From Micromonospora yasonensis (GTDB lineage: Bacteria > Actinomycetota > Actinomycetes > Mycobacteriales > Micromonosporaceae), in the NCBI RefSeq assembly GCF_026013475.1, contig NZ_JAPDPH010000011.1:1-62844 (forward strand): DNA of 62,844 nt, in the 5' to 3' direction. Below, one piece after another: positions 20,764-29,157 of this stretch (positions are counted from its first letter, which is position 1; every line of letters starts with the position of its first letter). The notes below the pieces were generated by a model that made no database searches, was not told the DNA's origin, and worked only from the letters and a program-made list of their open reading frames with translations. The position numbers and the translations under genes were made by a program.

Positions 20764-22661
20764 CGGTCAACCTCGACTTCCAGGCCGGAGGTCAGCGGCG
20801 TGACCTCCTCGTACGGGCGGGTCTGCTCGCGTTCCTGCTCGGCCTGCTCGTACGCGGTGACCAGGTCGGCGTAGCCGGGCACGGCGGCGAGCAGCTCGGT
20901 GTGCCTGCCCCGGGCGATCACCCGCCCGTGCTCGACGTAGATCACCTCGTCGGCGAGCGCGATGGTGGCCCGCCGGTACGCGACCACCAGGATCGACGCG
21001 GGCGCCGCTTGGCGGCGCTCCGGACCGGATGAAGGCCGGTCGGCCGGGGCGCGCAGCCCGGCCAGGATGGCCGCCTCGACCCGCGGGTCGACGGCGCTGG
21101 TGGCGTCGTCGAGCACCAGCAGCCGGGGCCGGCCAGCGAGCGCGCGGGCCAGGGTGAGCCGCTGCCGCTGCCCGCCGGAGAGCGAGGTGCCCCGCTCGCC
21201 GACCATGGTGTCCAGCCCGTCGGGGAGGGCGGCGACGAAGCCGTCCGCCTCGGCCAACCGCAGCGCCGCCCAGACCTCCTCGTCACCGATGCCTGGCCGG
21301 TCCAGCGCGATGTTGGCCCGGACGGTGTCGTCGAAGACGAACGGCACCTGGGCGACCAGGGCCACGGTCGAGGCGAGCGAGGCGGCGGTCAGCTCGCGGA
21401 CGTCGACGCCGTCCAGGGTGACCGTGCCGGCGCGCGGGTCGACCAGGCGTACGGCGAGCGAGGCGATGGTGGACTTGCCGGCCCCGGTCGGCCCGACCAG
21501 GGCGACCGTCCGGCCGGCCGGCACGGTGAAGGTCACCTCGCCGAGCACCTCCGTGCCGGGCAGGTGCGCCTCGGCCGGCTCGTAGCCGAAGTGGACGTCG
21601 TGGAAGGCGAGGGTGGCCGGTGCCGGGGTGGCCGGGTCGAGCGTGGTCTGCCCGTACGGCATCTCGCCGGTGGCGTCGAGGACCCGGCGCACCCGGTCCC
21701 AGCCGGCGACGCTGCGCGGCAGCTCGGCCAGCACCCAGCCGATGGCCCGGACCGGGAAGGCCAGCACGGTGAACAGGAAGGCGACGCTGACCAGTTCGGT
21801 GACGGTGATCGCGCCCTGCCGCAGCCGGACCGCGCCGACCACCAGCACCGCCAGGGTGCCCAGGCTGGGCAGGGTCTCCAGCATCGGGTCGAAGACGCCG
21901 CGCAGCCTGCCGACGGCGATCAGCGCGTCGCGCAGCTCACCGGCGCGGGCGCCGAACCGCTCCGTCTCCTGCGCCTCGCGGCCCATCGTCTTGACCACCA
22001 GCGCGCCGTCGAAGCTCTCGTGGGCGATGCCGCTGACCTCGGCCCGCAGCCGCTGCGCGCGGGCCTGGCGGGGGGCCATCCGGCGGGAGTAGACCACGTT
22101 GAGCGCGAACAGCGCCGGGAAGACCGCCAGGCCGACCAGGGCGAGCGCCCAGTCGGTGAGGAAGAGCGAGACTACCGCGCCGACCAGCATCACCAGCGTG
22201 CCGACGGCGAACGGCAGCGGCGCGATCGGATACCAGGCGGCCTCGACGTCGGAGTTGGCGTTGGAGAGCAGGGTGCCGGTGGCGTTGCGGTGGTGCCAGG
22301 CCAACGGCAGGTCGAGATAGCGGCGGGTGACCCGGCGACGGTAGGCGGCCTGGAGCCGGTACTGCATGTAGCCCGCGCCGAGCCGACGGCCGAAGATGCC
22401 GACCACCCGCAGCACGCTGATCCCGAACAGCGCGGCGGCGGCCAGCGCGAGCGTGCCGCCGGCCACCGATCCCCGGGCGATGGCCGGGACGACCACCTTG
22501 CCGACCACCCCGCCGACCACGTACGCGCTGGCGATGACCATGAGGCCGAAGAGCACGCTGCCGGTCACCGCGACCGCGAAGATCCTCGGCTGTTCCCGGA
22601 TGGCCCGGCCGAGCACCCGCAGTCCCCTGCCGAGGACGTCCCGACTTGTCCCGCTCGCCAA
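20760..22661 (-). CDS. ABC exporter half-transporter, degenerate Walker B subunit
   Basis: First gene of a two-gene exporter operon. The TTG start (22659-22661) follows GGGGGAG with a 4-base gap and gives 633 residues: six TM segments, then an ATPase with ALVGPTGAGKSTIASL, a canonical LSGGQRQRLTLA signature and Walker B LLVLDDATSAVDP. The catalytic Glu is replaced by Asp, so the site formed by this Walker B and the partner's LSVGE signature should hydrolyse ATP poorly. The intact site uses this subunit's LSGGQ and the partner's Glu. Probable multidrug or peptide exporter; substrate unknown. Confidence 0.9.
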   Translation of the reverse strand: MASGTSRDVLGRGLRVLGRAIREQPRIFAVAVTGSVLFGLMVIASAYVVGGVVGKVVVPAIARGSVAGGTLALAAAALFGISVLRVVGIFGRRLGAGYMQYRLQAAYRRRVTRRYLDLPLAWHHRNATGTLLSNANSDVEAAWYPIAPLPFAVGTLVMLVGAVVSLFLTDWALALVGLAVFPALFALNVVYSRRMAPRQARAQRLRAEVSGIAHESFDGALVVKTMGREAQETERFGARAGELRDALIAVGRLRGVFDPMLETLPSLGTLAVLVVGAVRLRQGAITVTELVSVAFLFTVLAFPVRAIGWVLAELPRSVAGWDRVRRVLDATGEMPYGQTTLDPATPAPATLAFHDVHFGYEPAEAHLPGTEVLGEVTFTVPAGRTVALVGPTGAGKSTIASLAVRLVDPRAGTVTLDGVDVRELTAASLASTVALVAQVPFVFDDTVRANIALDRPGIGDEEVWAALRLAEADGFVAALPDGLDTMVGERGTSLSGGQRQRLTLARALAGRPRLLVLDDATSAVDPRVEAAILAGLRAPADRPSSGPERRQAAPASILVVAYRRATIALADEVIYVEHGRVIARGRHTELLAAVPGYADLVTAYEQAEQEREQTRPYEEVTPLTSGLEVEVDR

Positions 22662-22878
22662 CGCACTCCCCCGCCGTAAGCCGCAATTTTCTCCCCCATC
22701 CTTACCAATCGACGCCAGTTCCGCCGACCCGGAATGGCTATGTCCACCGTCACGTCCGCCCGCGCGCCGCACCGACCAGGGGCGGCTGCCCGGCCGGCGC
22801 GCCGGCCCGGTTCCCGCGCCGCGCCCGCCACGACACGCGGGCCCCGCCGACGGGCCGGCACGGGCCTACGATCGGGCC

Positions 22879-23508
22879 ATGCCGCGGTACGCCCGATCGG
22901 AGCGCGAGGCGCTCGCCGATCTGCTGCTGGAAATGGGACCGGACGCGCCGACGGTCAACGAGGGGTGGAACACCCGCGACCTGGCGGCGCACCTGCTGGT
23001 CCGGGAACGCCGGCCGGACGTCGCGGGCGGCATCCTGCTGCCGCCGCTGCGCCGCTACGCCGAGGCGGTCCGCCGCCGGGTGGCCGCCGGGCCGTACGCG
23101 GAGCTGGTGGCGCGGGTCCGCCGCCCGCCGGTGTGGAGCCCGGTGAGCAACCCGCTGACCGACGAGCTGGCGAACACCGTGGAGTTCTTCATCCACCATG
23201 AGGACGTGCGCCGGGCCCGGCCGGGATGGCTGCCACGAGACCTGCCGGCCGGGTTGCAGGCGACGCTCTGGAAGCGGGGCGCGCTGCTGGCCCGACTGGC
23301 GTTGCGGCGCTTCCCGGCGGCCCTGTTGGTGCAGGCGCCCGGGTACGGCGAGGTCGCGGTCGGGCGGGGCGGCGAGCGGCTGCGGCTGGTCGGCGCGCCC
23401 GGCGAGCTGATCCTCTTCCTGTCCGGCCGGCAGCGGGTGTCCCGGGTGCAGGTGGACGGACCGGCCGCGCCGGCCGAGCGGTTGCGGGCGGCCGACCTGG
23501 GCTTGTGA
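22879..23508 (+). CDS. TIGR03085-type metal-binding protein
   Basis: Protein of 209 residues related to the DinB / mycothiol-dependent maleylpyruvate isomerase fold. Probable metal ligands are His in NTRDLAAHLLVRERRPD and the HH pair in NTVEFFIHHEDVRRARPGW, which recur in this family. The C-terminal half (VQAPGYGEVAVGRGGERLRLVGAPGELILFLSGRQ) is the usual SCP2-like part of such proteins. The ATG lies 6 bp after TACGAT (22867-22872), so the transcript is probably leaderless. Members are confined to mycothiol-producing actinobacteria. The exact reaction is unknown. Confidence 0.8.
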   Translation: MPRYARSEREALADLLLEMGPDAPTVNEGWNTRDLAAHLLVRERRPDVAGGILLPPLRRYAEAVRRRVAAGPYAELVARVRRPPVWSPVSNPLTDELANTVEFFIHHEDVRRARPGWLPRDLPAGLQATLWKRGALLARLALRRFPAALLVQAPGYGEVAVGRGGERLRLVGAPGELILFLSGRQRVSRVQVDGPAAPAERLRAADLGL

Positions 23509-23532
23509 CCCCATGTACGGAATCGGTCACGC

Positions 23533-23579
23533 GGTGAACGTGAAACCGCGTTCACCCAGTGATCGCAACCGATCACTGG
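23533..23579. promoter_or_regulatory. Two adjacent inverted repeats upstream of the terpene synthase gene
   Basis: GGTGAACG (23533-23540) with CGTTCACC (23549-23556), and CCAGTGATCG (23556-23565) with CGATCACTGG (23570-23579). Both have perfect arms and they share base 23556. A TACGCT box follows at 23584-23589. The second palindrome would cover the -35 region, as expected for a repressor site. No regulator gene is next to it. Confidence 0.6.
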
Positions 23580-23634
23580 TGGCGTACGCTCCTTGCCCGC
23601 CGCCACATCCGAGGCGGCGGGACAAGGGAGCACG

Positions 23635-24585
23635 ATGCGGAGCTTCGCCGTCTCGGCACTGCGCGAACCCCCCTTTCCGGCACGCCGGCACGCCGCCGTG
23701 GACCTGGTCGCCGCCGAGAGTGCCGGATGGGTACGCGAGTTCGACCTGCTGGACACCCCGGCCGCGCTGCGCCGGCTCGGCGGCGCCAACCCGGCGGAGC
23801 TCGCCGGCCGGGCGTGCCCGGACGCGCCGGCGGACCGGCTGCGCCTGCTCACCGACCTGATCTCCTGGCTGTTCGTGATGGACGACGCCTGCGACGAGGA
23901 CGGGCTGGGAGCCAGCCCGACCCGGCTCGCGCCCACGGTGGCGGGCCTGCTGGACGTCCTCGACCGGCACGGTGACCCGGACGTCCCGACGCCGTCCGAC
24001 GCCGGTCCGCTCGGCCTCGCCCTGGACGACCTCTGCCGCCGGGTCCGCGCCCGGCGGCGGCCGATCCTGCTGCTGCGCCTGGTCAGCCAGTTGCGCGAGT
24101 ACCTGCTGGCGCTGCTCTGGGAGGCCGCCAACCGGGAGCACGGCCGGGTGCCCGGGGTGGCCGAGTACGTGCAGATGCGCCGGCACACCGGCGGGGTCCG
24201 CCCCAGCTTCACGCTGACCGACCTGGCCCAGGACGGGCTGCCCGGGGCGGGCCGGCGGGCGGAACCGGCGCTGGCCGCGTTGGACGCCCTCGCTGCGGAC
24301 CTGGTCTGCTGGTGCAACGACCTCTTCTCCTACGGCAAGGAGCGGGACCGGGCGCCGGACCCGCACAACCTGGTCGCCACGATCGTGGGCGAGAGCGGAC
24401 GGGCCGAGGAGGCCGCGCTACGCGCGGCGGCCGACCGGTTCAACGACGGCCTGGCCGCGTACGCGGAGCAGGAGGCGGCCCTCGCCGCGACCGGCGACGA
24501 GGGGGTCCAGGCCTTCCTGACCACCCGGCGCAACTGGATCCGGGCCACCTACGACTGGTCGCTCGAGGCAACCAGATACGCCTGA
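23635..24585 (+). CDS. Type I terpene synthase
   Basis: Terpene cyclase of 316 residues that would ionise a prenyl diphosphate with three Mg ions. The Asp-rich motif is DDACDE (83-88) and the NSE triad is NDLFSYGKE (228-236). The effector Arg182 lies exactly 46 residues before Asn228, and the conserved C-terminal RY pair is Arg314-Tyr315, so all known catalytic elements are present. ATG 23635 follows AAGGGAG by 4 bases. Length and motifs suit a bacterial sesquiterpene or methylated monoterpene cyclase; the product cannot be called. There is no P450, methyltransferase or prenyl transferase nearby, so this is an orphan synthase. Confidence 0.93.
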   Translation: MRSFAVSALREPPFPARRHAAVDLVAAESAGWVREFDLLDTPAALRRLGGANPAELAGRACPDAPADRLRLLTDLISWLFVMDDACDEDGLGASPTRLAPTVAGLLDVLDRHGDPDVPTPSDAGPLGLALDDLCRRVRARRRPILLLRLVSQLREYLLALLWEAANREHGRVPGVAEYVQMRRHTGGVRPSFTLTDLAQDGLPGAGRRAEPALAALDALAADLVCWCNDLFSYGKERDRAPDPHNLVATIVGESGRAEEAALRAAADRFNDGLAAYAEQEAALAATGDEGVQAFLTTRRNWIRATYDWSLEATRYA

Positions 24586-24705
24586 CCTGGGCGGGCTCGG
24601 CATCGGAGGGGCTAGCCCCCGCCCCGGTCAAGGCAATACTCTTCGGTAACCGCAAAATGGCGTGACCCTCGTCACTTCCCCCCACCCTTGAAGGCGGCTA
24701 CAGCG

Positions 24706-26532
24706 ATGGCTCTCGATGCACCGTACCGCTCCATCCCCGACATGTTCCTCAAGCGTGTGGCGGATACCCCCGACCGGCCGGCGTTCGCCCACCCCGGCCC
24801 AGACGACTCGGGACCGGTCTGGCTGAGCTGGGAGCAGGTCGGGCGGCGCGCCAAGGCGGTCGCGGCCGGGCTGCACGCGCTCGGTGTCGGACTCGAGGAC
24901 CCGGTGGCGATCCTGGCGAACACCCGGTTGGACTGGGTGATCGCCGATTTCGGCATCATGTGCGCCGGCGGGGCCACCACCACCGTCTACCCGACCACCG
25001 AGCCGGAGGACGCGACGTACATCATCGCCGACTCCGGGTCGAAGGTGCTCTTCGCGGAGAACCCGACCCAGGCGGCGAAGATCGCCGGGGCGACGCTGCC
25101 GGCGCTGCGCCACGTGGTGCTCTTCGACGGCACGCCCGACCCGGCCGCCGCCGTCCCGCAGCTCACCCTGGCCGACTTGGAGGAGCGCGGCACGCAGGCG
25201 CTGGCGAACGAGCCCGACCTGATCGACATGCTGGTCGCCGGCATCGGCCCGGACCACCTGGCCACCCTGATCTACACCTCGGGCACCACCGGCCGGCCCA
25301 AGGGCGTCGAACTGCTGCACGGCGGCTGGTGCTGGGAGGGGGTGGCACAGGCCGAGCTGGGGCTGCTGCACGCCGACGATCTCCAGTACCTCTGGCTGCC
25401 GCTGTCCCACTCGTTCGGCAAGACGCTGCTCTGCGGGGCCACCCACGTCGGCCTGCCCACCTACGTCGACGGCCGGGTGGACAAGCTGGTGAACCTGCTC
25501 GGCGTGGTCCGGCCGACGCTGATGTGCGGCGCGCCCCGGGTCTTCGAGAAGGTCTACAACAAGTCGGTCACCACGGCCCAGGACGCCGGCGGCGCGAAGG
25601 CGAAGATCTTCGCCTGGGCCGTCGCGGTGGGCAAGGAGAAGGTCGCCCTGGAGCAGGCCGGCAAGCCGGTGCCGACCGGGCTGCGGCTGAGGTACGCGCT
25701 GGCCGAGAAGCTGGTCTTCAGCAAGCTCCAGTCCCGGCTCGGCGGCCGGATCCGGGTGCTGGTCTCCGGCGCGGCGCCGCTGAGCAAGGAGATCGCCACC
25801 TTCTTCGCCGCCGCGAACCTGCCCATCTCCGAGGGCTACGGCCTCACCGAGACCAGCGCCGGCAACTTCGTCAACCCGCCAGGCGGGCTGCGCATCGGCA
25901 CGGTGGGCAAGGCGATGGGCGACCTGGAGTGCCGGATCGACAGCGACGGCGAGATCCTGCTGCGCGGCCGGCCGGTGATGCGCGGCTACCACAACCTGCC
26001 GGAGGAGACCGGGGCCGCGTTCACCGAGGACGGCTTCTTCCGTACCGGCGACATCGGCAGCCTGGACGACGACGGCTACCTGCGGATCACCGACCGGAAG
26101 AAGGACCTGGTCAAGACCTCGGGCGGCAAGTACATCGCGCCGTCGCACATCGAGGGCATGTTCAAGGCCATCTGCCCGTACACCTCCCAGGCGGTGGTGA
26201 TCGGCCAGGCCCGCAACTACTGCACCATGCTGGTCACCCTCGACCCGGACGCCATCAAGGGGTGGGCCGCTGGCGGTCCCCTCACGGGCCGCGACTACCC
26301 AGACATCGTCACCTCGCCGGAGGCGCAGGAGATGGTGGAGGGCTACGTGGCGGAGCTCAACGCCAAGCTCAACCGCTGGGAGACGATCAAGAAGGTGACC
26401 ATCCTCCCGCGCGACCTCACCATCGAGGACGGTGAGATCACCCCGTCGCTGAAGATCAGGCGGCGCAGCGTCGAGAGCAACTTCGCCACCGAGATCGACA
26501 AGATGTACGCCGGCACCCTCGCCGAGCTGTAG
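24706..26532 (+). CDS. fadD: Long-chain acyl-CoA synthetase (AMP-forming)
   Basis: Adenylating enzyme of 608 residues that activates fatty acids to acyl-CoA. Motifs are the P-loop TLIYTSGTTGRPKGV, EGYGLTETSAGNFVNPP, the core TGDIGSLDDDGYLRITDRKKDLVKTSGGKYIAP (acyl-CoA/adenylate hinge) and a catalytic Lys near the C-terminus (ITPSLKIRRRSV). It resembles the FadD15 group of actinobacteria. ATG 24706 lies 11 bases after AAGG; a TTG 15 bp upstream is a weaker choice. It is transcribed alone and closed by a strong hairpin at 26547-26588. Chain-length preference cannot be inferred. Confidence 0.92.
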   Translation: MALDAPYRSIPDMFLKRVADTPDRPAFAHPGPDDSGPVWLSWEQVGRRAKAVAAGLHALGVGLEDPVAILANTRLDWVIADFGIMCAGGATTTVYPTTEPEDATYIIADSGSKVLFAENPTQAAKIAGATLPALRHVVLFDGTPDPAAAVPQLTLADLEERGTQALANEPDLIDMLVAGIGPDHLATLIYTSGTTGRPKGVELLHGGWCWEGVAQAELGLLHADDLQYLWLPLSHSFGKTLLCGATHVGLPTYVDGRVDKLVNLLGVVRPTLMCGAPRVFEKVYNKSVTTAQDAGGAKAKIFAWAVAVGKEKVALEQAGKPVPTGLRLRYALAEKLVFSKLQSRLGGRIRVLVSGAAPLSKEIATFFAAANLPISEGYGLTETSAGNFVNPPGGLRIGTVGKAMGDLECRIDSDGEILLRGRPVMRGYHNLPEETGAAFTEDGFFRTGDIGSLDDDGYLRITDRKKDLVKTSGGKYIAPSHIEGMFKAICPYTSQAVVIGQARNYCTMLVTLDPDAIKGWAAGGPLTGRDYPDIVTSPEAQEMVEGYVAELNAKLNRWETIKKVTILPRDLTIEDGEITPSLKIRRRSVESNFATEIDKMYAGTLAEL

Positions 26533-26546
26533 CCGTCCCGTACCGC

Positions 26547-26588
26547 CCGACGGCCGTGCCCCACCGTCCCCGGGGGCACGGCCGTCGG
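26547..26588. terminator. Strong hairpin terminator after fadD
   Basis: Perfect 16-bp arms, CCGACGGCCGTGCCCC (26547-26562) and its complement (26573-26588), around a 10-bp loop, between the convergent fadD and LtrA genes. No T-run follows, as is usual in high-GC actinobacteria. Confidence 0.8.
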
Positions 26589-26641
26589 CGCGTCACAGGT
26601 GGCGGCGACGCCACCGGCTCGCGATCCGGGCAGGCCAGCCG

Positions 26642-29098
26642 CTACGGACCCGTCTCGGGGACCAGCGGTTCGCGCAGCACCCGTCTGAGCTGCGCCGTAC
26701 GCACCGCTTCGACGATCAAGAAGATGATGGAGGCGGCGACGAGGACCGCGAGGCTCACCAGCCCGCCCCACGGGGCGGTCAGCGGGACCAGCGCGACGAA
26801 CACCAGGGTCGTGATGCCGCGAATCCGCCGGATGTGGTGCTGCGTCCGCCACCAGAACGCCTGGTCACCGATCAGATAGAGGATCACCCCGCCGTAGAGG
26901 GCGAGGTGGGCCAGGGTGCCCAACCCCGTAGCCAGCCCGGGCTTCCGGTGCGCCAGCGCGAGCGTCTGGCCCAGACCGAGCGCGACCAGCACGACGCCGG
27001 CCACCATCACCAGGTGCAGAAAGGTGTACGCGTCGGCGGCCAGCCGGCTGCGATCGCCCCCCGCGGCGGCCTCCACGGCGCGTTCCCCGGCGACGGCGTC
27101 GATGTCGAAGTACGCCCACCACAGCGTGCCCACCAGCGCCGTGCCGAGGATCGCCCCGACGATCACCAGCCCGGATATCGGTCGATCCGCCACCGCACGT
27201 CCGGTGGCGATGATCGCCTCGCCGAGCGCGACGATGACGATCAGGCCGTACCGTTCCGCCCAGTGACTGGCCGAACTGATCCGCCACCGCCTGACGTTCA
27301 CCAGGTACCGACTGCTGTAGTCGACGGCGATGGCGGCCAGCCACAGGGCGATCCGCAGCGGGCTGTAGGGTCCCCGCACGCCGACCGGTTCGGGCAGCAG
27401 GGCGGCGCTCAGCAGCAGGAGCGTCGCCAGCCCGCCCGCGAGGGCGAGCAGCAGCAGTTGGCGGCGTAAGCCGGGATTGCCGCGCGCGACCAGCCAGAAC
27501 GAGCCCACGTGCAGCAGCCGGACGACGCCGTAGCAGGTCGCGAAAACCAGCGGCCCGTACAGCCCGACCCGCGACGGGTCGTAGAACGCGACCGGGATCG
27601 TGATCGCGATGATGAGGATGTTCGCCGCGACGGCGACGTACACCAGGCGAGATCCCGGCTCGTCGGTGCGCAGCGCGGTGGACAGCCACGCGAACACGTT
27701 CCAGGCCCACCAGAGTACGGCCAGCACCGCCAGCCCGCGGACCAGCCCGTGCCAGGTCGGATCGGCGGCCATCAGGCTGGTGACCTGGATGAACGCGTAG
27801 ACGAAGACCAGATCGAAGAAGAGTTCCTTCGGGGCGACACCGACGGCCCGCTGGACGGCGGGCTGGATCGCGCGGTGCAGGACCTGGTGCCGGCCCCGGA
27901 AGACGGTACGGTCGGCGAGCACGAGCACCGCCACCAAACCGGCGAGAATCGCGAGCGCGGCCAGCGCCGGCACCTGGGCCGCCACCGGTATGCCGAGGGC
28001 GAGCAGGACGATGCCGAGCAGCGGGCCGCGGCCCACGATGCGCATCGTGCGCCCTTCGAAGGCGAGCAGCCCGAGCAGGTACAGGATCACGCCGCCGTAC
28101 AGTGCGAGCAGGGACAGCCCGGGCAGCGGCGCCGGTTCGCCGACGGCCCCCACCGCCTTCTCGAGGCCGAGGGAGAGCAGGATCAGGCCGCCGATCATCG
28201 GCAGGTGCAGGAAGGTGTACGCGTCCCGGGCCAGCCGTACCCGGGCCGCCCCGGACACCCGCTCGAGGGCGAGCTCGGCGGCGAACCGGGCGAGGTCGAA
28301 GTAGGTCCACCAGAGCACGCCCACGATGCTCATGCTGAGCAGGATGGCGGCGACCAGTGGCCAGGTGATCGGTTCGGTGGAGCCGATGCCCCGGCTGACG
28401 CCGACGGAGATGATGGTCTCGCCGAACGCGACCATGACGATCAGGGAATGCCGCTCGACCCAGTGTCGTACCGGGATGTCGCGCGCACCCACCGCGCCGG
28501 TGAGCACCCCACCGCGGTATTCGATGAGGATCGCCAGGAGCACCAGCCCCAGGCGGGCCCACGGATGGATCTTGACGTCGATCAACCGGCTGGCCAGCAG
28601 CGCCGCGAGCAGCAGCAGCGGGGCGGCACCGGACAGGGCCAGCCAGCCGCGCCAGATCCGCTGCCGGGAGACCGGGTCGGACCTGGCGCAGATCATCGCG
28701 ACCGTCAGGGCGCCGGCCCGCGCGGCGAGGTAGCCCAGCACGAAGATGAGCGGGCCGGACAGCCCGCCGGGCCGGTCCACGAATGCCTCCTGAATCGCCA
28801 CCCCCACCACGAAGATGATCGCGATGAGGCCGAAGGCGACCATCGGCATGATCCCGCGGTCCAACCGGATGGAGTTGCTGAGCCAGGCGTAGGAGACCCA
28901 GCACCACCACAGCAGCGCGAGCAGCAGCAGACCGCGCACGATCCCGAAGAGGTCGGGACGGGCAGCGGCCAGGCTGGTCACGTTGAGGAAGGCGTAGACG
29001 AAAACAAGGTCGAGGAAGAGTTCCAGCCGGGTCACTCCGCCACTCTCGGCGACCATCTGGAACCGATCGGACAGTCCCCTCGACCTACCGCTGGCCAC
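26642..29098 (-). CDS. Double-length low temperature requirement protein A (LtrA)
   Basis: Membrane protein of about 818 residues made of two full LtrA units in one chain. Unit 1 begins LELFLDLVFVYAFLNVTSLAAARPD (near residue 25) and unit 2 begins KELFFDLVFVYAFIQVTSLMAADPT (near 427). Each has about ten TM segments, an RHWVERHSLIVMVAFGETI or ASHWAERYGLIVIVALGEAI motif, and a DAYTFLHL element near its end. Ordinary LtrA proteins are about 380-420 residues. The family was named from a Listeria cold-growth mutant and its function is still unclear. The start is uncertain: GTG 29096-29098 has no clear ribosome site, and ATG 29054-29056 is the alternative. Confidence 0.85.
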   Translation of the reverse strand: MASGRSRGLSDRFQMVAESGGVTRLELFLDLVFVYAFLNVTSLAAARPDLFGIVRGLLLLALLWWCWVSYAWLSNSIRLDRGIMPMVAFGLIAIIFVVGVAIQEAFVDRPGGLSGPLIFVLGYLAARAGALTVAMICARSDPVSRQRIWRGWLALSGAAPLLLLAALLASRLIDVKIHPWARLGLVLLAILIEYRGGVLTGAVGARDIPVRHWVERHSLIVMVAFGETIISVGVSRGIGSTEPITWPLVAAILLSMSIVGVLWWTYFDLARFAAELALERVSGAARVRLARDAYTFLHLPMIGGLILLSLGLEKAVGAVGEPAPLPGLSLLALYGGVILYLLGLLAFEGRTMRIVGRGPLLGIVLLALGIPVAAQVPALAALAILAGLVAVLVLADRTVFRGRHQVLHRAIQPAVQRAVGVAPKELFFDLVFVYAFIQVTSLMAADPTWHGLVRGLAVLAVLWWAWNVFAWLSTALRTDEPGSRLVYVAVAANILIIAITIPVAFYDPSRVGLYGPLVFATCYGVVRLLHVGSFWLVARGNPGLRRQLLLLALAGGLATLLLLSAALLPEPVGVRGPYSPLRIALWLAAIAVDYSSRYLVNVRRWRISSASHWAERYGLIVIVALGEAIIATGRAVADRPISGLVIVGAILGTALVGTLWWAYFDIDAVAGERAVEAAAGGDRSRLAADAYTFLHLVMVAGVVLVALGLGQTLALAHRKPGLATGLGTLAHLALYGGVILYLIGDQAFWWRTQHHIRRIRGITTLVFVALVPLTAPWGGLVSLAVLVAASIIFLIVEAVRTAQLRRVLREPLVPETGP

Positions 29099-29157
29099 CG
29101 CTTGAGTCTGCCCGGCGGCGGCGCCCGGCGCGGGACATCCGGCAAGCCCGCCCCGGC

